Shown here in pieces: positions 57,211-64,000 of a stretch of 64,000 bases of DNA. This DNA comes from Butyribacter intestini (lineage in GTDB: Bacteria; Bacillota; Clostridia; Lachnospirales; Lachnospiraceae). Numbering within the stretch: the stretch's first letter is position 1; the number at the start of each line of letters is the position of its first letter. A model generated the notes under the pieces. It did not search any database. It was not told the origin of the DNA and saw only the letters and a list, made by a program, of their open reading frames with translations. Both the position numbers and the translations under genes were made by a program. The stretch lies in assembly GCA_001414325.1 (NCBI GenBank), contig LLKB01000005.1:1363033-1427032 (forward strand). Reading direction: 5' to 3'.

Positions 57211-59515
57211 CTTCCATCTCCTCTCCCCATCTTCGCCAGTTACGCCTGAAATAATAAGTAACACCTGCACCTGCCGCTATGAGAACAAGTCCCGATAATG
57301 TTATTGAAATCGTGAGCACTATCACCCATTTAGCCATTGTCATATCCTCTGACTTCCCGTTATTACCGCCTGCGGTCTGCGTACTGTTTCCATCAGAAGC
57401 CGCTTCTGCTGTTTCAGACACATCAGAGCCGTTTTCTTTGCTCTCTGTCGAAAGACTCAATCCCTGTGCATCAGAAAGTCCTGACTCCGAAAGCTCAGTG
57501 TTTACATCTGACAATGTATTACCGATCAATGCTGTACTGTCATTTTCTAAACCAGACGCATCCCCCGATAAATCACTGTCAGAAGTTTTCGTGTTATCCG
57601 TCCTTGTATCTGATGATGCGTTTGCGGACACATGTGTAACAGCCATTCCCGATACATTTCCTGACTTGAAATTTTTAGCATATGCGTAAAATACAACATT
57701 TCTTCCCATTGGCCGGACATACATTGAAACCTTTACGATGCTGTTCTTATCAGAGAGAGAAATACAATAATCCGCCGTTTTTCCGTTACTGTCTGAGCCT
57801 TTTTTTGTCACTGTAGGACTGACCTGCTGCCATGATGCCGCCCCTCTTTTCTGCACATAAAACTTGTGGTCTGAAGTGTAATCTATAAGACCCACACGCA
57901 TTGTGAGATAACACTGACCGTTATCCGTCTGCTCCAACATTCCCGAAGTCTTAAGAACACTCTCTACCATTCCCTGTCCTGTCGCGTATGAACTCTCGCC
58001 GCCTGCGTCCTCGACTTTGTTTGTAACCGGATGTCTGTAACAAGGCACTATATTACACGAATAAACTTTTCCGCTCACCACACTGCCCGATGTACCGCTT
58101 TTATTATCTGTTGCATCTGAACCTGCCACACTGTTTGACAAACTTCCGTCTGCCGTCAATGTATTTTTATCTGATACACTGTTTCCCGCCGAACTGCCGC
58201 CTTTTGATGCGTTTGTCTTTTTTGATGACTTTTTACTCTTTGAAGATTTGCTCACCGAAGTGCTCTTTTTCCCGGCAACGATAGAATTAAGGTCAAGTTT
58301 AAGATAGACAGGCTGTGTTCCCGAACCTTTACTTATCGCATCCATAATAGGCACAAACACCTGCATAGGCACATATCCGTTTTTCTTCGCTTCTTTTATC
58401 ATAGGAAAAGAAACCTTTTTCGGATAATTTGTTCCGTATGTATCAGTCAGTTTCTTACCGTTTTTCTTCTGGAAAGAAACGATTTTAGCCGCCGCAGTCT
58501 TACCCTGAGGTACACCGTTTTTGGTCACCTTATAGCCTGCTTTAAAATATTTAAGCCTGCCGAGATACCCCTTTGCACTTCCAACCGTAAGTCCTGAAAA
58601 ATCAAGTATAAGCGTGTATTTTCCATTTTTTACACGCAATAAAACATTGTGATTTATTGCTTTATCTGACATTGAGCTGCTCTTTTTATCAGTTTTTAAC
58701 ATATTCCCTGTTATCATGTAAGTTCCATCAGTCAGCTTTTTTATATTCAGCTTCTTATTTTTCTTAGAAGAATTTTTACTGCCCGTTGTTACCGGTTTTT
58801 TTGTTGCCGTATTTTCCCTGTCCGTTGCCGGTTTTTTTGTTGCCATATTTTTGCTGTCCGTTGACGGTTTTTTTGTTGCAGACGGCTCTGCCGTACCCAC
58901 AATATCATCCGCCTTTTCGTCCGTTTTTTTAAGAGTGTTCCAATCTAATAACAATCTCGCAAACTGCGTTCCACCGCCCTTGTTTATAGCCTCCATAACA
59001 GGCACATAAACCTGAATCCAAGCCATACCCTGTTTCCATTCTATAGGCATCAACGCATAATGCGGATATAATTTTCCTTTTACATTTGAGTCAAGCCCCG
59101 TGTCAGGGTCGTTGTACTCATCATAAACTCCCTCATAATACTCAGTCACTTTTACGCTCTCTGCCGTTGCTGATTTAGGCACATTTTCACTGTCATTCCA
59201 TGACGGAAAATAATAAAATCCATACAGATACCCTTTAAAGATACCCGATGTAAGTGACTTAAACTCCAATCTCAAACTTATGCTGTTTCCTTTTTTTATA
59301 ATCTTCATCGGCTGCGTAACTGCCGAATCACCCATTGACGGCTGGTCAAGAGTCGCGTGTCTTAACCTTCCCTCAATCGTATAAACTCCATCGTTAAAAT
59401 CCCCTGCATAAACCCTCTTTGTACTCTCAAAAATGGAAAAATCCGACATGAGACCTAAAACAAGAGCAACCGCCAAAATCCATGCCATCACCTTATGTTT
59501 TCCTAAAAATCTCAT
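57194..59515 (-). CDS. Membrane-anchored surface protein with two NEAT-like and one Shp-like heme domain
   Basis: 773 residues. A signal peptide (about 1-38) leads to a NEAT-like domain (about 38-200). A Lys/Thr/Pro repeat spacer and a second NEAT-like domain (about 255-415; SMSDKAINHNVLLRVKNGKY) follow. A third, Shp-like heme-binding domain runs about 483-625 (VYSCNIVPCYRHP, YATGQGMVESV, RPMGRNVVFY). Met516 and Met603 are 87 apart, the spacing I recall for the bis-methionine ligands of streptococcal Shp. A Ser/Asp-rich spacer leads to one membrane helix (727-755) and an acidic tail. AGGAGG precedes the ATG. It likely relays heme to the lipoprotein encoded next. Confidence 0.87.
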   Translation of the reverse strand: MRFLGKHKVMAWILAVALVLGLMSDFSIFESTKRVYAGDFNDGVYTIEGRLRHATLDQPSMGDSAVTQPMKIIKKGNSISLRLEFKSLTSGIFKGYLYGFYYFPSWNDSENVPKSATAESVKVTEYYEGVYDEYNDPDTGLDSNVKGKLYPHYALMPIEWKQGMAWIQVYVPVMEAINKGGGTQFARLLLDWNTLKKTDEKADDIVGTAEPSATKKPSTDSKNMATKKPATDRENTATKKPVTTGSKNSSKKNKKLNIKKLTDGTYMITGNMLKTDKKSSSMSDKAINHNVLLRVKNGKYTLILDFSGLTVGSAKGYLGRLKYFKAGYKVTKNGVPQGKTAAAKIVSFQKKNGKKLTDTYGTNYPKKVSFPMIKEAKKNGYVPMQVFVPIMDAISKGSGTQPVYLKLDLNSIVAGKKSTSVSKSSKSKKSSKKTNASKGGSSAGNSVSDKNTLTADGSLSNSVAGSDATDNKSGTSGSVVSGKVYSCNIVPCYRHPVTNKVEDAGGESSYATGQGMVESVLKTSGMLEQTDNGQCYLTMRVGLIDYTSDHKFYVQKRGAASWQQVSPTVTKKGSDSNGKTADYCISLSDKNSIVKVSMYVRPMGRNVVFYAYAKNFKSGNVSGMAVTHVSANASSDTRTDNTKTSDSDLSGDASGLENDSTALIGNTLSDVNTELSESGLSDAQGLSLSTESKENGSDVSETAEAASDGNSTQTAGGNNGKSEDMTMAKWVIVLTISITLSGLVLIAAGAGVTYYFRRNWRRWGEEMEDDEEE

Positions 59516-59575
59516 GTCGAACCTCCTGTTCACTAAAATTAAACTTTTTCTCTATATCAATTCATACCTGTATGT

Positions 59576-59620
59576 AAAGCGGTCATTCACAATCTGCCTT
59601 TGCTGTTTACTGATAAACGC
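59576..59620 (+). repeat. Dispersed intergenic hairpin repeat, copy 8
   Basis: AAAGCGGTCATTCACAATCT, then GCCTTTGCTGTTTACTGATAA. It lies between the two NEAT genes, followed by a GTCGC-TTT-GCGAC hairpin. Confidence 0.45.
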
Positions 59621-59668
59621 AGTCGCTTTGCGACCCGTAAGTATAAAATGCTTATCTGTATCCAAAAA

Positions 59669-62299
59669 TCACTTAAATTTAGCTTTCTTTGCCCCAGCTT
59701 TTACTATCTGCTTTTTAAGGGATTTCTTTGTCTTAGCTGAAATACCCTTTGCAAACTTAACCGTCTTAAGTTTCTTGCAGCCTTTAAACGCATTGTTTCC
59801 AACTTTTGTCACATATTTTCCAATTATAACAGTTGTAAGTTTCTTATTATTCTTAAATACATTCGGTGCAATAGCAGTTACCTTAAACAAAACTCTCTTT
59901 ATCTTAACCGTCCGTGGAACAGTTGCACTTTTCACATTTTTCTTTGCAGCAATGAGTGTAACCTTTCCCTTTGCTGTTACTTTATAAGTATTTCCTGCTA
60001 CCTTTGCCTTTGTTCCTACCTTTACTTTTTTTGTTGAACTACCAGGGTTAGGATTGTTTGTCTGCTCTGGCTTTATGCTTTCATCTGGTTTTGATGTTTC
60101 ACCCGGCTTTAATGTTTCCATCGGTGCTGATGAATTTTCAGGAGATGGTGTTTCACCTGGCTTTATGCTTTCATCTGGTTTTGATGTACTACCCGGCTTT
60201 GATGTAGCACCCGGTTTTGATGTACTGTCTGGTGTTGCTGAGTTTCCCGGTGTTGCTGTGCCATCCGGCTTTGAACTTTCCACTGGTGCAGCCGACGCAT
60301 TTGGATTTGCCTGTTTTGCCTCTGTCTCATTAAATGCCGCATCATCCGCTGTTGTCGCAGTAACAGTTGACAGGTCAAGCTTAAGATAAACCGGCTGTGT
60401 ACCTGTTCCCTTTGTGATTGCTTCCATTATCGGTACAAACACCTGCAAAGGAACTGTTCCTGCTGATATATTTTTGTTATTATAAGAAAAATCGTACAAT
60501 GCCTCCGGTATTACCTTTATCGTAACCTTATTCGGATAATCAGTTCCGAGCGTGTCAGTAAGTTTCACTCCATCGGTATATGTCTGATAATCATCAATCG
60601 TAACATCTTTTAATATTCCCGTAGGATTTGTCTGTGTATCAGGTTTATATCCCGTATCATAGTATCTCAATTTGCTAAGATACCCCTTAAGGCTTCCGAT
60701 AGTAAGACTGTTAAAATCAAGTGTCAGATAATAAACTCCATCTTTAACGGTAAGTTTTATATTGTGATTTATAGCACTGTCACTCATTGATACCGTTCCG
60801 TCAGGCTTCTGCATATTTCCCGTAACTTTATAAACTCCGTCACTCAATGAAGCAAAGCCTAAAGCCTGCTCATTTTCATCCGTCAATGCGGTAAGTGTGT
60901 CCCAGTAAAGTGTAACTGTTGAATCAATATTAAATTTACCTTTATCAAAATTAACTCCCGAAACAACTCCGTCAAGTTTTTTCATGGCTTCAACATAAAG
61001 ATAAACATTATTTACATAAGTCTGTCTCAAACCGTCAAGCGGAACTGTAATGTTCGTCACGACATTCTGCTGACCGATAGTTGGAACTTCGGCTGACTCC
61101 GTCTCATAAGTCACCCCGTCCATAGTAAGATTTTCCGCTGAAATGTTATTTCCCTTATACCAGCCGTTATATCCTAGTACATAAAGCGGCTCTTTGTCAG
61201 AACCGGAAACCATCTGATATGTAAGGTACATTTTTCCCGAAGCATCAACACGGATATAACCGAGTGCCTTTTTCTCTTCCCCGACAAGTCCGTGGTCAAC
61301 AACATCCGTGCGATCTTTTAACTCAATGCTGTAAAATCCCGGTTTCAAGGCTTCCGTAGGTGCATCAGGGATAACTTCTTTTTCAATCGTCACACCAAGT
61401 GCATTCATTGCCGCTTCTTTAATTGCATTTGATGAAGCGGTCGCTCCTGAAACTGCATCAAGTCCGTTAAGTTTTTCAGCATCATTGCGGTAAAGTCCGA
61501 CAAGTTTTTCTTTCATTCCTTTTGCGGCTTTGTTGAAATAAACCTGATTTTCATCTGCAGAATCGCCCTTAAAATCAGAACCCTCTATGACAACATCACT
61601 TATCTGACCGTCTTTTACGCTGACTTTTACGCCTACATTATATTTTCCGAACTGCTGAACCTCTGACACTCCCTGCTCTGTTGTATAGTTGAGAGAAGTA
61701 TCTCCCGAAAGCACGGCATTTGCATAATCGACCAAAAGATAAGCGTCAGGTGCATAACCCATTGCTTCAACAAACATACTCATATAAATTCCGTTTTCCG
61801 TCTTTGCCGCATCAGGAATCTTAAATGAAATCTCCTTTGGAACTGTCTTTGCTTTCTGTTCACTTCCGTTTGTAAAATACACATCCTGTGTTGAGATTAC
61901 AGTCGCATTGACAGACGCATCACCTGTATTTGGCTTTGTCTGTGACTGATAAATCTTATAATCCGTTGCATAATCAGTCGCTGTTCCAACTGTAACGCTT
62001 CTAAGCACAATATTGAGAGCTGCATCGCCGTTTTCATCAATTTTAAGCACTCCGTACTTTCCGATGCTCTCCTTTGCCGCTGACTCCTGCTCAAGATTAT
62101 TAGCGTTTTTAAGTGACAACGGCACTATGTATGTACTGTTTTTGCTGAGAGCTGTTGCTGATTTTCCAAATGCCACCGTACTGTTTTCAGCGGCAAGAGC
62201 CACCACATCATCTGTGGCAGCCCATGCACACTGACCGAATACCATGGCTCCTGCAAGCATTACTGCCGCAAATTTTGTCTGCCATTTCTTCAATCTCAT
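59669..62299 (-). CDS. Secreted multi-NEAT protein with internal FMN-binding domain and LRR tail
   Basis: 876 residues, exported (signal about 1-28). A NEAT-like region (about 40-205) is followed by an FMN-binding domain (about 212-305) with DAVSGAT (Asp281-Thr287). In that family, a flavin transferase (ApbE) attaches FMN to the final threonine. Two more NEAT-like domains follow (about 315-480 and 490-670; SMSDSAINHN at 504). A Ser/Lys/Pro/Gly/Glu repeat spacer and a C-terminal BspA-like leucine-rich repeat complete it. The canonical NEAT YxxxY heme tyrosines are not evident in the third domain, so heme binding is not certain. AGGAG lies five bases before the ATG. Confidence 0.83.
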   Translation of the reverse strand: MRLKKWQTKFAAVMLAGAMVFGQCAWAATDDVVALAAENSTVAFGKSATALSKNSTYIVPLSLKNANNLEQESAAKESIGKYGVLKIDENGDAALNIVLRSVTVGTATDYATDYKIYQSQTKPNTGDASVNATVISTQDVYFTNGSEQKAKTVPKEISFKIPDAAKTENGIYMSMFVEAMGYAPDAYLLVDYANAVLSGDTSLNYTTEQGVSEVQQFGKYNVGVKVSVKDGQISDVVIEGSDFKGDSADENQVYFNKAAKGMKEKLVGLYRNDAEKLNGLDAVSGATASSNAIKEAAMNALGVTIEKEVIPDAPTEALKPGFYSIELKDRTDVVDHGLVGEEKKALGYIRVDASGKMYLTYQMVSGSDKEPLYVLGYNGWYKGNNISAENLTMDGVTYETESAEVPTIGQQNVVTNITVPLDGLRQTYVNNVYLYVEAMKKLDGVVSGVNFDKGKFNIDSTVTLYWDTLTALTDENEQALGFASLSDGVYKVTGNMQKPDGTVSMSDSAINHNIKLTVKDGVYYLTLDFNSLTIGSLKGYLSKLRYYDTGYKPDTQTNPTGILKDVTIDDYQTYTDGVKLTDTLGTDYPNKVTIKVIPEALYDFSYNNKNISAGTVPLQVFVPIMEAITKGTGTQPVYLKLDLSTVTATTADDAAFNETEAKQANPNASAAPVESSKPDGTATPGNSATPDSTSKPGATSKPGSTSKPDESIKPGETPSPENSSAPMETLKPGETSKPDESIKPEQTNNPNPGSSTKKVKVGTKAKVAGNTYKVTAKGKVTLIAAKKNVKSATVPRTVKIKRVLFKVTAIAPNVFKNNKKLTTVIIGKYVTKVGNNAFKGCKKLKTVKFAKGISAKTKKSLKKQIVKAGAKKAKFK

Positions 62300-62367
62300 C
62301 TTAACTCCTCATTTCTTAAGTCGATACCTCACCGGCATGACCTACATTGCCTTTGCATTAATAAAAA

Positions 62368-64000
62368 TTATTTTTTAATAGTTACCTTTACTGTTGAAGA
62401 ATACTTTCCATATACTTTCTTCTTTCCTGAAACTCTGTATGCCCTTATTTTGAAGAAGTATGATTTTTTCTTCTTTAATTTTTTATTTGTATATTTGACA
62501 ATACTACCCTTTTTAATAGTTGCTATCTTCTTAAATTTGCCTTTCTTCTTGTTAGCACGATATACTTCGTAGCCTGATGCCTTTGAAACTTTCTTCCATG
62601 AGACAACAGCTTTAAGTTTCTTGACATTCTTTACTTTGACACCCTTAACTGCCGCAACCTTAACCGTTTGTGTCTTTGTCGGCTTCTTAGTTGGTTTTAC
62701 CGTCGGCTTAACTGTTGGTGTTGCTGTTGGTTCTGTTGACTCTTCCGGCTTCTTAGTCGGCTCTGCACTCGGTGTGTTTGCCGGTGCCGGCACTGCACTT
62801 TCTGTCGGTGCAGGTGTCTGTGTAGGTGTCTGGCTTGGTATGCCCGGTGCTTCTTTCTTCTTAAGATTTGATATTGCAGTCTGAATATCAGCCGATGCTT
62901 TATCAAGGTCTGCCTGTGCCGCACGCTCCGTGATACGCTGTCCTGCTGCCGCAACCGCATCTTTTAATACTTTATAAGACTCTGCCGTATAATTACCCTC
63001 TGCAATCGCATTTGCTTCTTTTATCTTTGCTTCAAGTGCTGTCTTATCTCCTGCTTTTACAAGTTTTGCAACTGCACTGTCAAGTGCTGTCTTTGCGTTT
63101 ACTACGCTATCTTTTTCTTTGCTCTCTGCCGCTGTTTTTGCATTTGCAACTGCTGACGCAATATCCGCATCTTTCCAGCTTGCAACTGTGTATGAGTTTT
63201 CGTCTAATGCCGATGCACTCTCAATGGCACTGTTAAGTCCTGCTAATTCATCAGAAGAAGCAACCTTTACAAGTGCTTTCATTGCATTTGTAAGTTTTGT
63301 GACAAATTCTTTTGAAACATCTTCTGTCACATCTTCGTCTGCTGTTGTGTCAATCTCATCATAAATTTCTTTTGCTGTCTTATAAGAGCTTTCCGTGTAA
63401 TCAGCGGAATTTAATTCCTCAAATGCTCTCATCTGTTTACCGAGTTCTTTTGCTGATACAGTGAATGAACCGTCTTTATTTTCTTTAATACTGTACTGTG
63501 CCATGCGTACCGAACCCTCAAGAAGTTCCTTTGCAGCTTCCTGTGTAATTTCAGTTCCCTGTAAATCCTGCTTGCCCATTATCCATGTACTGTCATAAAT
63601 ATGTGTAGGACCTGCTCCCATTAACGCTGTAAGATATGCCGCACCTGTTACCTTTGTACCATTCTTAACATATACATGACCTACTGACATCAATGCCATT
63701 GCCACAGCTTCAACATTTACACCGTCAAGTACAAGAGCTGTTGTTTTTGAATTACCTGCAAACACGGCGGTGCTTGTTGTGATTTTTCCTGTCTTTTTCT
63801 CTGAGCTGTCAACTACGGTACACTTTCCTGCATTTCCTGTAATCGCATTGTCACCGAGGTTCAACAGATAACCATTGAGGTCGAGCGTAAAGTTTTTGTA
63901 GAATGTAAATGAGTCTGCTGAACTCACATCCATATCCTCATTTAACTTAACCGTCTGACCGTCCTTAGCATAAACAAGGGCAAGTGACGCATCCTTTTCC
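62368..64000 (-). CDS. Surface protein, 5' end beyond the window: beta-helix-like, FIVAR repeats, fn3-like tail
   Basis: Only the C-terminal ~543 residues are in the window; the frame continues past 64000 with no start codon needed at 63933. The first ~170 residues look like a right-handed beta-helix (DLNGYLLNLGDNAITG, VLDGVNVEAVAMALMSVGHV). Three FIVAR-like helical repeats follow, then a Pro/Thr-rich spacer (TPTQTPAPTES-type). The tail is fn3-like (KLKAVVSWKKVSKASGYEVY, VYGKYSSTVKVTIKK). It lies 68 bases upstream of the FMN/NEAT gene on the same strand, so it may belong to the heme locus. The missing N-terminus decides its function. Confidence 0.8.
   Translation of the reverse strand, partial: EKDASLALVYAKDGQTVKLNEDMDVSSADSFTFYKNFTLDLNGYLLNLGDNAITGNAGKCTVVDSSEKKTGKITTSTAVFAGNSKTTALVLDGVNVEAVAMALMSVGHVYVKNGTKVTGAAYLTALMGAGPTHIYDSTWIMGKQDLQGTEITQEAAKELLEGSVRMAQYSIKENKDGSFTVSAKELGKQMRAFEELNSADYTESSYKTAKEIYDEIDTTADEDVTEDVSKEFVTKLTNAMKALVKVASSDELAGLNSAIESASALDENSYTVASWKDADIASAVANAKTAAESKEKDSVVNAKTALDSAVAKLVKAGDKTALEAKIKEANAIAEGNYTAESYKVLKDAVAAAGQRITERAAQADLDKASADIQTAISNLKKKEAPGIPSQTPTQTPAPTESAVPAPANTPSAEPTKKPEESTEPTATPTVKPTVKPTKKPTKTQTVKVAAVKGVKVKNVKKLKAVVSWKKVSKASGYEVYRANKKKGKFKKIATIKKGSIVKYTNKKLKKKKSYFFKIRAYRVSGKKKVYGKYSSTVKVTIKK

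Noticed and set aside
57279..57689. Plus-strand open frames opposite the NEAT gene repeats
   Set aside because: They mirror low-complexity Ser/Asp/Thr codons on the minus strand and lack start signals.
55915..59668. Fur or other iron-box operators in the heme locus gaps
   Set aside because: No convincing GATAAT-type palindrome was seen in 55915-55995 or 59516-59668; the operon's main promoter is probably beyond the right edge.

Overview
The window looks like chromosomal DNA of a low-GC Firmicute, most likely a gut Lachnospiraceae (class Clostridia). This is inferred from four things: a tRNA-sensing T-box leader before metG, a FabV/Ter-type trans-2-enoyl reductase, the type 2 GalT next to galK, and secreted proteins ending in Lys-rich LRR or fn3-like modules after Pro/Thr/Ser-rich spacers. 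Nearly every gene lies on the minus strand. The plus strand carries only an S1-domain protein and a LacI-family regulator.

Layout from left to right. 1-6000: hybrid sensor kinase with two solute-binding domains, CE2-type esterase, DUF6273-like membrane protein, YczE-type membrane protein. 6100-13160: UvrD/PcrA helicase, divergent sirtuin-like protein, cytidylate-kinase-like protein, membrane diguanylate cyclase, FabV, and a promoter-leader-terminator unit between rpoC and fabV. 13158-20883: rpoB-rpoC, with a good promoter upstream. 21145-26800: signal peptidase I, peptidase E, stand-alone HNH nuclease, HAD-methyltransferase fusion, glycerate kinase. 27035-32961: agr-like two-component system, AgrB remnant and FtsX-type ABC transporter. 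33245-36467: S1-domain protein, MATE pump, truncated Rpn-family gene. 36494-41960: orphan Cas6-like protein one base after galT, then galK and a divergent LacI-type regulator with matching operator-like palindromes. 42027-47975: secreted GH43/ricin enzyme, tRNA dehydratase, T-box-controlled metG. 48526-49939: full-length Rpn-family gene with a 12-nt repeat tract, and an fn3 remnant.

50014-64000 is a heme-acquisition locus read right to left. It encodes a surface protein running off the window edge, a NEAT protein carrying an internal FMN-binding domain, and a membrane-anchored protein with two NEAT-like domains plus a Shp-like heme domain. These are followed by a heme-receptor lipoprotein with the expected Met/His pair, a FecCD permease, a FecE ATPase, a DUF454 membrane protein and a CydDC-like ABC pair. 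A coherent reading is heme capture at the surface, relay through the Shp-like domain to the lipoprotein, import by the FecCD/FecE transporter, and heme or redox handling by the last two ABC proteins. The FMN domain may add a redox step outside the cell.

A short hairpin-forming repeat (core GCGGATATTC..AATCCGC) recurs in at least eight intergenic regions. No CRISPR array, rRNA, tRNA or complete insertion sequence was recognised. All family assignments come from reading motifs by eye; no database search was run.
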